From Siphonodentalium dalli (taxonomy: Eukaryota > Mollusca > Scaphopoda > Gadilida > Siphonodentaliidae), in contig CP136068.1 of assembly GCA_032622095.1 (NCBI GenBank), positions 123,941,989 through 124,005,988 of the forward strand: 64,000 nucleotides of DNA, given 5' to 3'. Position numbers and translations under genes: made by a program. Positions 46,366-57,609 of this stretch are shown here, in pieces. The notes below the pieces were generated by a model, which searched no databases, had not been told where the DNA came from, and saw nothing but the letters and a program-made list of their open reading frames with translations. How positions within the stretch are numbered: the first letter of the stretch is position 1; each line of letters begins with the position of its first letter.

Positions 46366-49300
46366 CTATATTTCCAGGGCATATATTTCATCTGATTTTG
46401 CGAGAATCCATATATACTTTTTCACGAGAATCCAGGGTAATTTGCGAGAATATTTACGAGAATCTAGATTTGGATTCTCGCCGAAATATAAGCCCTGATT
46501 TCACTCTGAAGTGTGCCTAAATGGCATAAATTGTACCGTGGTTCCCATGTTCGCCAAAGTGGCATAAATTTATTTCAGGATAATACTAATTTTAGGCATT
46601 CATTTATATCAGTGATATCAGGACAATAAATAGCCATTTCCATTGCATGGAACAAAGAGCGTTATTGTTTATCGGTGTTGTTTTTGGAAGTGGTGGTAGT
46701 TAAATTTTATACATTTCGACCCCCAATAAGTATTTCCGAACAAATGAATTATTAACAAGCGTGACATGACATCATTGACGAAGATAATTAACACCGATCT
46801 ACAAGCAATTAAAGTCTTAAAATGAGCTAAAATTTAACATTTTCTTAAATTTTTTTACATTTTTATCTCTCGCGACATAATTGTCACCAATAAAAACAAA
46901 TTTGATTCATCGTGGAAGTTAGTCGGTGACTATAAATAAATAATGTCACCATTCAACTGAATGTTGTTGAGCATATTTCAACCAATTTTGGAAGTTTAAA
47001 TGAATATTTTCTTCACACGCAAAGTTAAATTGACAAATTTCAGGATTTTAGCCTGCTTCGTTGGGACCAAAATTTGTTGTGCACACTCAAGAAACGTCTA
47101 CCGACACTCGCTAGGCCAAATTATGCCATGACCATGCTATAAACTAGCTTGAAATTGGCAAAACAATGATTTTTTTTTGGTTGAAAAAATTTACATGGGA
47201 ATCTCCAGTCCATGGCATAGGCATAGAGAACGATTATTTTTCGATAAAAACGAAAATAATGCGAAATGAAATTCGGCACTCGTCAGAATGGTGCAGAATA
47301 ACATACGAGTCTTGTTATATGCGAAAATTTGACCTCATTCGATAAATTAGTCTCGTAATTAAGGAATGTGGAATTCCGTCGCACTGTAGTGTTACTGTAC
47401 ATGGCCGACGCAATTTTGAAATGTAAACACGCATCAAACACGCATCAAATTTACCTTTTGTGAGAATAACAAAAGCGCAACCTTGATCAAAGTAATACAA
47501 TACACAACAACACATAGAATAAAACTGATATAAGTGAGAATAAGACGCGTATTCAGACGTGGAATTTGACAACATTTCTTCGCTATAAATATATCTGACC
47601 CAGATAACCGAGATGAAGCTGTTTTGCGCACGTCACTTTCCATATTTGGAATTTCCATATATGGGATTTGTGTTAACCTCAATACCGATCAAGTTATCTT
47701 AGCATAAACATAAACTATATTGTAATTTATGCAACTACGACCCTGGTAACCCTGATAACTAATAAAATATACCGGCCAATTCATTTTAAGATCGTTATTT
47801 CACTTTGCTTTAGGCATAAATACACTCTTAAACGCACATAAACGACCCATTGGCGTTAAATTAAATATACTCGGTATTTATTAATATTAGTTTTGTATTG
47901 CTCAGTATAGAGTTAGACCCTTGACACCTGTCAATATATTTGGGCTGAATTCATATGATGCGGTATTATTCCTCGAAATAAACAACAAAGCCGTCGTTAC
48001 TTAGAAATGTCGTTTGGGCTAACATTTACACAAATCTTCCGTGTGTTCTCCTCAATTGACACGCAGGTTCCCAGTCGACACACAGGTTATCCCAGAAACC
48101 GGTGTGAAATAAACAGCCAAGGTTTGGCTGAAATAATATTGTTGATTGAAGAACATGGTGTATAATGTCTTCCAATGGCAGGGTTCTGTCAGACCGAGCG
48201 GTTTGTCATCGGAGTTCGCCCACAACCCATGTGTCCATCACTTCTCAAACAAGTGAACAACTATAACAGTCATATTGTGCAATGGTCGTGCATGCATTGC
48301 AGGAACGCCTTGTTCCAAAAATGATGACACAAACGAGGCTACGCAATGGACGTCGATATCGATATAAAAAACATTGCCAAACTCCAAATCAGACCCAAGA
48401 TGAAATGCAACTTGTATTATAGCCACGTTAGTGTAGCTGAACAGGTCATTGTCATTGAATATAGGTCGTAAACAATCGATTTCAGATTAGATGTCTGTCT
48501 GCTGTTTATTATTACATGTATTTGTTTTTGATCGGAGTGCAATTTAAATGGAATTTGAAACGTTCGCTTTGAATTTGACTGGCAACGCAATCAGTTCCTT
48601 AATCCTTGAAACGACATTGAGATAATTATGCTGGTGACTTTTTTGAGATCCTGCATGCACGGGTGTCTGTTTGAACGTTACGGACACCCTGTGTGTCTTT
48701 TTGCACTTAACCATGCGACACTTACCAATTCAGCATCAGTGTGTATGGCATAGAATGACTCTGAATTACTTTACGTTTCCTTACTGCATTGATCTATTTG
48801 ATAATTATAGACTAGAGCGAGCATGAACTATGTTCAACCAAAGGGTTTGATAACTGTGTGCAAATAATATATTCTAGATCTGGTAGCTATAACTATGTCA
48901 TAACTTATAACATCACATACATAAAATACAATCCATAGCTCTAAATATTTAGCAGCTTTGAATCACACTATCATATTCTCCATATATTGTGGAGATCGAA
49001 ATATGATTGAGATCGGCAACACCACCATTGTATTGTATTGTATGGCTCCCCACGGTGTCCTAACTCCACACCCCACCACTGAATCGGGCGAAGTCACATA
49101 GACAATTCCAAATAACATAGATATATTATCCGTATCACGTATTCCAGAGTCGCGGATCGCCCATTTCTGCAAAACTTGACCCAACCACTTCTGCGTGAAA
49201 AGTTATCCCGCATAATACATTTTGAAGACCCTTTAATTTCTATAGCGGTTTGACAGAAAACATAGTCCTGAATAATTTGTTATATGCATGCATGTTTGGG

Positions 49301-49950
49301 TTTGTTGCGTTAAATGCGTTCTGTTTTCTCGCGAATCAAGCTCATGTTTTGTCAGGAAATCCCTATGATAATGGTTTATCACATAAGTAGGGAATATGGT
49401 CTGAATTCGATGAGTTTTTAGCCCTCATGTATTTGATTAATCACAAAAGAAGTGGAACAGCAAAAAAGTGATCAGGGAAACAGAAATTGTCTAAGAAGTG
49501 GAACATTTTCGGATGAAATGTCCCCGCATTTTGCACATGTAAATTGCATGTATAACTAATGGTACCCAGTTATTATAAATCTGGTGATTCCATGACGATA
49601 TGTCGGCTGGTTCGCAAGAAATCAACTCAACATTTTTCCATTGTATTAACACTTAGTTGAAATGCTATTTTAGCGGAAATAAGAGTGAAATAACAATTCG
49701 ACACCCGCTGTTTTTATTTATCACCCTCACAATGACCAAAATATATGTTGACAAACTCACATATCTGCCGTTTTGTCTAAGTTTTCCAGCCTTTTCATCT
49801 TCCAAAAACATTAACAAACCATAATCAAAGTGGGACATGATCAAAACAGAATCGAAGTTGAACATAAAACGGGACTGGAATGATTTTCGGGGAACAGATG
49901 AGCAACAGTGATTTTGACGCGCAAATGTGATTTTGATACCGTTCGAACCA
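46366..49950. other. Long AT-rich stretch, no gene seen
   Basis: Contains a GAGAATCC-rich patch at about 46395-46490. ORFs at 47315-47682 and 48238-48426 (minus) have no recognisable domain. Nothing else is supported. Confidence 0.35.
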
Positions 49951-50025
49951 GAACTCAGTTTTCTTTCAATATATGTGACCCGCCATATCAAATCCAGTCG
50001 GACGTCGGGATGTTTTTACCCTGTG

Positions 50026-50092
50026 CCAATGCATTCTCTTATATATGCGAGTCGACCATAGGTCGCCTCGCATATATAAGAGAATGCATTGG
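50026..50092. repeat. 67-bp hairpin module, copy 6
   Basis: Forward polarity (GAGTCGACC left, GGTCGCCTC right), ATA loop, all other arm bases paired. Confidence 0.92.
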
Positions 50093-50313
50093 CCTAACAA
50101 TTTTTTACAATTTTAATAATTTGTTCTTGTATTCTTTAACAATTTTATAATTTCACCCATACACAGCCCCAGACAAACATGAGCAGACGACACTCTTCTA
50201 TGTGCTTCTATATATGTGTGGGGCTCCCTGCAGGGTAATGGATGTTTTTTTATTTTATGTCCTAAAAATTGTAAGAAACATTTATTTAAAAAACATGATA
50301 AAAAATTGTTAAG

Positions 50314-50380
50314 CCAATGCATTCTCTTATATATGCGAGGCGACCTATGGTCGACTCGCATATATAAGAGAATGCATTGG
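50314..50380. repeat. 67-bp hairpin module, copy 7 (reverse polarity)
   Basis: Exact reverse complement of copy 6, with a TAT loop. Confidence 0.92.
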
Positions 50381-50435
50381 CACAGGGTAAAAAAATCCCG
50401 ACTTCCGACTGGATTTGATATGGCGGGTCACATAT

Positions 50436-51066
50436 CTAGCCTACGCGTGTCCATGAATGGTAGTTTTGTACCCTGTTTCTAACGTCGATTATGTGCTTAT
50501 TTTCGCTATTCCTTGAGAAGTGTTGTCGTAACCGGTCATCCGTTTTTTGCGCAATCCATTGTTCAGTCGATTGAAAATGTTAACATTTTCGCATATAGTG
50601 AATCAGGAAAGCGTATCATCGAAAACAATTTGCTATCAATACTAGAAAAAAAACGACACGAGTCTTTAACGGTGTTATATTAAATTAAGTATAACCACAA
50701 ACTATCTAATATAATGTCAGGTGATTTCTGTGTGACGTATCCCCCTGCGAATTATATAGAGAAATAGTTTCGTTTCAAACGCGAGATTCTTGTCTGTTTA
50801 TTGGCTGTCACATCTGTAATTTGTGTTCGGGGATAAATATAATAAACAGTACCAAGACTAAGTGTTACATGGCTGAAGTATCCAAATATCAGTAAGACAA
50901 CAATTGAACGGGGAACAAGTGGTGCAAGATTTGAATGAATAATCTCAATAAATTATCTGGATACTATTCTAAAACACTTCTATACATGATATTTACAAGA
51001 GGTTAGAAATTAAACTCATTAGTGTATAGCCCTAGGCGGCATCTGTTGATATTATGCGAAGATATA
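50436..51066. other. Non-coding stretch, no gene seen
   Basis: No ORF or repeat that I can support. Confidence 0.3.
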
Positions 51067-51246
51067 AAGAGAATACATACAGTTTTTGTTTGAATACCGC
51101 AATATCTCAAGAGTGTCTGGAAAAAATGTCGAATGATCACGAGTGGCTGCAAACTACGAGTGAAAATTCGACATGTCTATCCAGACACGAATGAGATGTT
51201 TCATGGGTTCAAACAAAAACTGTAGGTGTTCTTTTTATTATATGCG
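51067..51246. repeat. Imperfect palindrome, ~75-bp arms
   Basis: ACAGTTTTTGTTTGAA on the left pairs with TTCAAACAAAAACTGT on the right. Inward, GTGTCTGGA pairs with TCCAGACAC. A MITE-like foldback with a small centre. Confidence 0.75.
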
Positions 51247-51763
51247 CATTATTAATTAATGCTTAATAAAGTTGCTAAACTATACAGCATTTTCACTTCT
51301 AATAACATCGAATTAAATACACGGAAAAAAACAGTTTTTTGGCCCATATTTCTGACACAGATCAGCCGACAGTAGCCAACCACTTTCAAGTGATGACATC
51401 ATGACGTCGTTCGGCAAGCTACAGTGAAATAGCAAAATCGTATTTTACTGTAGATTCTAAGAGATACATACGAAGATTTTTGTTTCTGTAAGTTTCCGCC
51501 ATTGCATAGGCAAGCATATAATAAATAGTATTACTAATAAGATTCGCATCAGAAGAAGCACAAACAGTTTATAATGATTTGCCGATTACTTGAAATCTCA
51601 CCGCATTGTAAATCGCACGTATATAGAAGTTATGTAGTATTGGCCCCTGGTCGTATTCCGTGTGGTATCAGTTGCAAAAAGTAATATAATCCTTTTTACG
51701 AAAATCAAATACAATGGAAAGAAACTATGTCAACTATGAATATTTCATTCATCTGTGTGTGTG
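51247..51763. other. Non-coding stretch, no gene seen
   Basis: Nothing supported. Confidence 0.3.
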
Positions 51764-51794
51764 TTAACCCTTTACCCAACAGAAGGGCCCTGTG

Positions 51795-51861
51795 CCAATG
51801 CATTCTCTTATATATGCGAGTCGACCATAGGTCGCCTCGCATATATAAGAGAATGCATTGG
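51795..51861. repeat. 67-bp hairpin module, copy 8
   Basis: Forward polarity, arms intact apart from the usual mismatch. Confidence 0.92.
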
Positions 51862-51942
51862 CTTAACACATTAAAAATTATAAAATTGTTAAAGAATGTA
51901 AGACAAAATGGTAAAAAGTGTTAAAAAAATATTTTTTTTAGG

Positions 51943-52009
51943 CCAATGCATTCTCTTATATATGCGAGGCGACCTATAGTCGACTCGTATATATAAGAGA
52001 ATGCATTGG
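51943..52009. repeat. 67-bp hairpin module, copy 9 (reverse polarity)
   Basis: Reverse polarity with two extra substitutions in the centre and right arm. Confidence 0.88.
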
Positions 52010-52163
52010 CACAGGGCATAACTGTAACCAGCACAATGTGGTCAATGAGCCGGTTCCAATGATACCCATATTTGTATGGTTCTATTGAGACAGACCGAAG
52101 ATATTTTAGGCTGGTGAAGGTTTATTTGGGCGTTTTTGGCCGGTTTGTTGGGTAAAGGGTTAA

Positions 52164-52884
52164 AATTGTGTCGCCAACGAATTTGTACAACTGTGTGATT
52201 ACATGTATCAATCCAAGAGAATGATTGTTTTCCTTATCAGTTCTAAAAGATTGCTAGATTTACTATTTATTGTCAAGCATATATGAGATTTCTTTAACTA
52301 CAACAATTTTAAAGTATGAGCGACGATACATATTGAAAAACAATTGCACGTGCTTTACTCTCGAGAATATATCATAACACAGAATGTATCTGAGCGCTGA
52401 GTTTGTATCGAATGCTCAAAACATAAAGTTAATATGTTCATATAAAGTCGACTGTTACGATAAGAAACAGTAGCTAGGATGTAACACATAATAGCCTAAT
52501 ACAAACAAGGTCATGTAAATCATATAGTGGATATAAAATATTATTTCTGGGCAGATAAAGTAATATTTTGAATATTGATTACACAGTTCTGGGCAGAATA
52601 TATAAATGTAAATACTGTAAACTACTGAAATCCAATGACTCAATATCTTTAATGTATTTTACCGTGTCAATAAAGGTATTCCTACTTGTTTCGTTATTGT
52701 AAAGAACGTTGAATACAGCGAGAAATACAGAGTCAGGTCAAAATATGTTTTGCGGCTGCCAAATAACCACGGAGTGTTCGGAAAATAATTCCTTGTAGCA
52801 TGCGAGTGTATAAGAACTGTCACATAGCAGGTCTGAAACATACTTGATTCACCAACAAATGTGGATATCGCTGATTTTTGATTT
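52164..52884. other. Non-coding stretch, no gene seen
   Basis: AT-rich sequence up to the Jockey-like LINE. Confidence 0.3.
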
Positions 52885-52896
52885 TGATGCAAGAGG
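52885..52896. repeat. Target-site duplication, 3' side of Jockey-like LINE
   Basis: TGATGCAAGAGG, repeated exactly at 57576-57587. Confidence 0.8.
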
Positions 52897-53066
52897 TTGT
52901 TGAGTCGTTTCCGGCCGAAGGCCGGGTAGGGTGGTCGGACTGCAGTATGCAAGTCCCTTCACCCTTTCTTGATTTTTCGATGGGGATCGATCTTGTGGCT
53001 GTCGTGGTTACTGTGGTTGGAGGCAAAGCGGCGGAAGCGTGGTGGAGTCGTCAGGCGCTGTCGAGG

Positions 53067-55856
53067 TTATATGGGTCTGTCTGTTGCGTCTAGTTGTAGG
53101 ATGGACTTTGTCTTTTTCGTGGTGAGTAGTTGATTTCTAACTTGTAGTTCTAGGAGGAGTGGGCTGTTGTCTAGTCGGGATAGTGTCATGTTTCTGAGAT
53201 CCATCAGTCTTTGCTTGATTGTAGGTATGTTCGCTGCGTCGTGGAGTGCGTTGATCGGTGTCCATGGTGGTTGGCGGAGCGCGATGCGGAGTGCTTGGTT
53301 TTGGACTTTCTGTAGTTTTTCAATGTATGTCTTTGGGGCTGCTGTGAGGACGGCAGCACCGTACTCCATGACTGGTCGGACGTAGATTTGGTAGAGGTTG
53401 ATGAGGGTTTGGCTGTTGGTTCCCCAGTCTGTTCCCAGGAGGCATCGTAGTAGATTTGTTCTTTTTCGGGTTTTATCGGCTATCTTGTTGATGTGAGGGA
53501 TAAAGGTCATTTGCTGGTCTAGTGTTATTCCTAGTAGGATCGCTTGGTTGGATGGTTGGATTGTCTCGTTGTCTATCTTGATGTCGATGGATTGTGTTGT
53601 TTTTCTTCTGTGGAATATGATGAGTTGGGTCTTTTTGGCGTTGAGTTTAATTCTCCATTTTGAGCACCATGTTGATAGGTCGTCGAGTGTCTTTTGTAGT
53701 CTTTTCTGTAGGATTCGAGGGTTTGTATGAGTCGTCCAGAGTCCTAGGTCGTCGGCGAACTGTGATATTTCAACGTTGTTTCTCTTGTCTATGGGTAGGT
53801 CGTTGGCGTAGATTAGGAAGAGGAGTGGGCTTAGTACCGATCCTTGTGGTGTTCCGGCGCGTAGGTGGACTGGGTTTGATGTTTCGTTGTTGATGCGGAC
53901 GCTGAGTTGACGGTCTTTTAGGAATGAGGAGATGAGGCGTGTGTATTTTCTTGCAAGGTTGAGGTGGCTGATCTTGTATCGGAGGCCGTCGTGCCATACT
54001 GAGTCGAAGGCTTTTTCTACGTCTAGGAAGACTGCGCCTGTTGTCCAGTTTTTTCCTAGGGATAGTCGGACGTCTTCTGCTATTCTGATGATGTGTTCTA
54101 TGCCCTCTTTTCCTTGTCGGTAACCGCGCTGCCATGGATTGAAAAAGTTGGAGGAATCTAGGTGGTCTCGGAGTCTGCTGCTGATTATTCTCTCGAAGAG
54201 TTTTCCTGTACATTGAAGAAGGCTGATGGGTCGGTAGTTGCTAGGGATGGATCGGTCTTTGTCTGGCTTTGGGATCATTACTCCTACTGCTGTTTTCCAT
54301 GCTGTTGGGAAGTATCCAATGGTTAGGCATGCGTTGAAGAGTAACAGTAGTCTGGCGAAGAAGGCTGGTGGAGCTTGTCGAAGTATTGAGTAGGTGATGC
54401 TGTCGTTGCCTGGAGCTGAATTGTTTTTTCCCTTCTTTAGATTGGATATTATCTCTTCGTGTGTGATGGGTGATGCAATGGGAAAGACTTCATCCAGGTC
54501 GCTGTCGGTGTTGTTTAGTGGTTGGAAGAGGTCTGGATTGTCTTTGATGTGGTTTTCAACGGTCGTTTTGAAGTTGTCGTCGTATGCTGCGCCTTGGTGG
54601 GTGTTGTGGATCATTTTTAGATTTTCTGCGAAGGTCTCTGCTTTTTCGATGTCTCCTGAGGTAAGGTTTCCGTCTGGTTTTTTTAGGGGTTTTTCCGTTT
54701 TGTTGTTGGTTGTTCCGGTGCCGGTTAGGGTTTTGAATGTTTTCCAGAAGTTTTTGTTCATTTTCATGTTGCCGAGTTCTGTTGTTGCTCGCTGCCAGGA
54801 TTCAGATTTTTCTTTTTTCACTGCTGCTTTGACTTGTTTGTTCATTGAGTTGTAGAGATGTTTGTAGTGGGGGTCTCCTGGATTTTTCTGCTGAAGTCTT
54901 CGTAGTTTTCGTTTTAGTCGGATCATGTTGAGGGTTTCCGGTGAGACTCGCCATGCTGTGGTGTTGACTTGTTGTTTCGGGCATGCTATGTCTAGGGCGG
55001 AGTCTATGGTTTTTGAGAGCTGTTGGCATGTAGTGTCGATGTTGGTTGTTGTCGTGATGGATGGGGTGTCTATGTTGTCGGTGATGTGTTGTCGGAAGAG
55101 GTCCCAGTTGGCTTTTTTGAGATTGCGGCGCATAGTTTTCTGGTGGCGATCTACGCTGGCGTTGCTGATCTTGATGTGGAGGGGTAGATGGTCGCTGGAG
55201 ATGTCGTCTCCTACTTGGCACTGGAATCCTTTTGTGGTGATGGATGGGGTGGCGATGGCTAGGTCGAGGATGTCCCATGTGTTGGTTGGAGCGTGGCAAT
55301 GTGTTGGTTCGTCTTCGTGGTTCAATATGATTAGATCTAAGTCTTCGATGATGTCAAACATTCGGTCGCCGTTAGTGTTCGTCAGGTTGCAGCCGTAGAT
55401 GGTGTGTTTCGCGTTGTAATCTCCGATGAAAATGCATTGTCGATGCGTTGATGTGAAGCGGTTGAAGGAGGATCTGTTGAGTTCTGTGGATGGTGGGTTG
55501 TATGTAGCTACAATGGCAGTCTTGATGCCACGTATGGTTATCTGAACTGCCAGGGTCTCTTCGTCTATGTCTTCTGTGTTCAGCATGGCGTGTTTCAGGT
55601 CTTTGTGTATGAGTAATGCAACACCTCCCCCCTGGGAGTTCCGGTCTCGGCGCGCGATTTTGTAATTAGTGAAGGTGATCCGGCTATTGTCGTCGAGCTT
55701 GGTCTCATTAATGGCGATTATATCTGGTTGATGGTCGGTGATGTATTCTTGTAAGATTTGGCGCTTGTGTGTTAATCCGTTGATGTTTATATGGAGCAGG
55801 TGCAACAGGCAATCAGGCGATTTCCTGTTGTTCTTTGAGTGAGTCGTGTCAGCCAT
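53067..55856 (-). CDS. Jockey-like ORF2: endonuclease and reverse transcriptase
   Basis: 929 residues, starting at an ATG 42 bp after ORF1. The AP endonuclease spans about 18-230, with NING 24-27, NETKL 50-54, GGGVALLI 76-83, IGDYNAKH 144-151 and SDHLPL 221-226. A linker follows, and then the reverse transcriptase from about 525. Its motifs are NYRPISLL 540-547, FLDVEKAFDSVWH 610-622, AGTPQGSVLSPLLF 667-680 and QFADD 699-703. The catalytic box is FADD, common in this group. The C-terminal ~130 residues continue as the usual thumb and tail region. No stop, frameshift or missing catalytic residue is visible. It would act in the nucleus, nicking the target and copying element RNA. Confidence 0.93.
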   Translation of the reverse strand: MADTTHSKNNRKSPDCLLHLLHININGLTHKRQILQEYITDHQPDIIAINETKLDDNSRITFTNYKIARRDRNSQGGGVALLIHKDLKHAMLNTEDIDEETLAVQITIRGIKTAIVATYNPPSTELNRSSFNRFTSTHRQCIFIGDYNAKHTIYGCNLTNTNGDRMFDIIEDLDLIILNHEDEPTHCHAPTNTWDILDLAIATPSITTKGFQCQVGDDISSDHLPLHIKISNASVDRHQKTMRRNLKKANWDLFRQHITDNIDTPSITTTTNIDTTCQQLSKTIDSALDIACPKQQVNTTAWRVSPETLNMIRLKRKLRRLQQKNPGDPHYKHLYNSMNKQVKAAVKKEKSESWQRATTELGNMKMNKNFWKTFKTLTGTGTTNNKTEKPLKKPDGNLTSGDIEKAETFAENLKMIHNTHQGAAYDDNFKTTVENHIKDNPDLFQPLNNTDSDLDEVFPIASPITHEEIISNLKKGKNNSAPGNDSITYSILRQAPPAFFARLLLLFNACLTIGYFPTAWKTAVGVMIPKPDKDRSIPSNYRPISLLQCTGKLFERIISSRLRDHLDSSNFFNPWQRGYRQGKEGIEHIIRIAEDVRLSLGKNWTTGAVFLDVEKAFDSVWHDGLRYKISHLNLARKYTRLISSFLKDRQLSVRINNETSNPVHLRAGTPQGSVLSPLLFLIYANDLPIDKRNNVEISQFADDLGLWTTHTNPRILQKRLQKTLDDLSTWCSKWRIKLNAKKTQLIIFHRRKTTQSIDIKIDNETIQPSNQAILLGITLDQQMTFIPHINKIADKTRKRTNLLRCLLGTDWGTNSQTLINLYQIYVRPVMEYGAAVLTAAPKTYIEKLQKVQNQALRIALRQPPWTPINALHDAANIPTIKQRLMDLRNMTLSRLDNSPLLLELQVRNQLLTTKKTKSILQLDATDRPI

Positions 55857-55898
55857 TGTAGGTGTTGAAATTGGATCTTGTTAGGTGTTGGTGTTGTT

Positions 55899-57263
55899 TT
55901 AACGTCTGAATGTGAATTGTTGTATGGCGTCTGTGCTGAGTTGTGTTCTGTAGAAGGTGTTGACAGCTTCGCTAACGTGTTGACTGACACTTCTGTTGAG
56001 ATCTTGTTTGTTTTCATCTGGCGCTGTGAGAACTTTGACTAATGATGTTGTGATTACTGCGGCAAGTTTGAGTGTGTCTGTGATGTCGGCGGGTTTGCTG
56101 GTGGCTGCTGCATATGTCAATTTTTTTGTCTCTTTTGTTGTTACTTCCTGTTTGTACACTCTGCATCCTTTGTAGGCTGAGTGGTGGTCATTGTCACAGT
56201 TGGCGCATCTTTTTATTTCGGTGGTACAATCTTGGTGTTTATGATTTCCTGCGCAGTTCTTGCATATGATGTTGCTGTTTTTACAGAATTCTGCGGTGTG
56301 ATTAAATCTCTGACATTTGTAGCATTGGGTGACGTGTGGTTGTTCCTTGTAGTCAATAACTTTGTATCTGTTGATGTTGGACCCTAGGCGGACTCCCTTC
56401 ATCAGTTGTTGCTTGGATTCTTTGTCTGGGCAGGTTACTTTGATTTTCCAGGTCGGTTGGGCGTTAATGGAGCTTTTGAATCTTTGTATTTGATGATCAT
56501 TTCCAATGTCTTGCTTTATCTCGTCTTCTGTGACTGTAGGTGGTACTCCGCAGATAACGGCTCGATGGATTGCTTGGTTTGGTCTGTTGCTGCCGTGTGT
56601 GAGTCTGAAAGTAATGTTGTTATCTTTGAAGGTCGGTATTTCTTTGGCTTTAGTCAGTAGGTAGTGCTTAGTTTCCTCGTTTTGTGGATATATCAGGACA
56701 GTTCCGGCTCTGGTCGTTGATGTACGTATAGGATATTTCGTTGTGATAGTGCGGTGCAGGAAGTGAGGGCTCTGTTTCATTTCTTGTGTCAGGTTTTCGG
56801 CTACTATGGTGGCTCTTCGTTTGTGTACGTCGTGGTTGGCTGGTTTGTTGTCAGGTCGGGTGACAGGTCGGGTGGTAGGTGGGTTGCTTCTTACCGGTGC
56901 ATCTTCTTTTCTTTTTTTTTGCGGCGTGCTTATCGGGCTGATTATTTCGGGGATGTCGTTGGCTTTACGTTTCTTGTTGTTGTTGTTGTAGAAGATGGCG
57001 AAGTCGCTGTCAGAGATGTCCGTGTCAGTAGCAGTCTGGATGTCTGTTTCTTTAGTCATGGATATGTTGCTGGCTGGCTCGGACGATTCGTTGTTGGGCT
57101 TAGTGGTGTCCATCTGGGTGATGTGAGTCATTGTTGTGGTGGCTGGAGTTTCTTTGTTAGTCGGTTTGCTGGATTCTTTTATTTTTCCGTTGGTCGTTGC
57201 GTTTGTAGGTGGTTTCTTGACGTCTTTATCTCTTTTTTTCTTATCTTTTTTCTTGTCCGTATT

Positions 57264-57299
<36 letters not shown>

Positions 57300-57479
57300 A
57301 ATAACGGCTTCTGTAAGTTTTTTTATTTCTTCTCGTAGACCATCTGTTGTCTTGGTAAGACCGGTTATCTGCTGTTTCAAATTTTCATTCTCCGCCCTAA
57401 GGAGACCCAGCGCACTGAAGTCGGCGCCCTGATAAGGGCACTGCGACTCCGATGCAGCAATATTTGCTGAGTCAGCCAT
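55899..57479 (-). CDS. Jockey-like ORF1: zinc-knuckle nucleic-acid-binding protein
   Basis: 526 residues. A predicted coiled coil spans about 28-60 (LRAENENLKQQITGL, LREEIKKLTEAVI). It is followed by thirteen asparagines at 61-73, encoded by a trinucleotide run, and then a basic KKKDKKKRDK stretch. A central region of about 225-375 contains RAVICGVPPTVTEDEI, an RRM-like fold. Three CCHC knuckles follow: C386/C389/H394/C399, C406/C409/H413/C418 and C425/C428/H433/C439. Proteins of this type coat the element RNA and form ribonucleoprotein particles. The frame is intact; the asparagine run probably varies in length between copies. Confidence 0.9.
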
Positions 57480-57575
57480 AGTTCAGAATCTGAGTTTGTG
57501 AAACAAAAAGTTGTGTTTGTAGATAACTGCAGGAGCAAGCTGTGAGCTGTGTGACTGTGTCGTGATGACTGATCC

Positions 57576-57587
57576 TGATGCAAGAGG
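57576..57587. repeat. Target-site duplication, 5' side of Jockey-like LINE
   Basis: TGATGCAAGAGG, an exact match to 52885-52896. It sets the element 5' end at 57575. Confidence 0.8.
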
Positions 57588-57609
57588 AATAACCTAACAA
57601 TCATATTAA

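Larger units (their letters stand above)
49971..50435. mobile_element. Double-palindrome MITE, family A, well-kept copy
   Basis: The ends ATATGTGACCCGCCATATCA and TGATATGGCGGGTCACATAT are inverted over about 40 bp, the stretch past the first 20 bases reading AATCCAGTCGGACGTCGGGA on the left. Two intact 67-bp hairpins (50026-50092 and 50314-50380) lie just inside the ends in opposite polarity. The middle 220 bp contains CACCCATACACAGCCCCAGA and TGTGGGGCTCCCTGCAGGGT. Relative of 16959-17404, with the middle section in the opposite orientation. Confidence 0.9.
51764..52163. mobile_element. Double-palindrome MITE, family B (TTAA type), second copy
   Basis: The ends TTAACCCTTTACCCAACAGA and TGTTGGGTAAAGGGTTAA equal those of 18326-18735, and the interiors align throughout, including GACAGACCGAAGATATTTTA. 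The two hairpins are 51795-51861 and 51943-52009; the second has two arm changes (CTATAG, CGTATAT). Confidence 0.9.
52897..57575 (-). mobile_element. Full-length Jockey-like non-LTR retrotransposon
   Basis: A 4679-bp element between exact 12-bp target duplications. In minus-strand order it has a 96-bp 5' leader, ORF1 (nucleic-acid binding, three zinc knuckles), a 42-bp gap, ORF2 (endonuclease and reverse transcriptase, no RNase H) and a 170-bp 3' end without a long poly(A). Two ORFs, no RNase H and a short leader fit the Jockey group. GC content is higher than in the surrounding DNA. Both ORFs are open from start to stop, so this copy may be recent and possibly competent; that last point is an inference. 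Confidence 0.9.

Noticed and set aside
53167-57338. Many plus-strand ORFs of 60-194 codons
   Set aside because: Antisense shadows of the two intact LINE ORFs, including one from the asparagine run.
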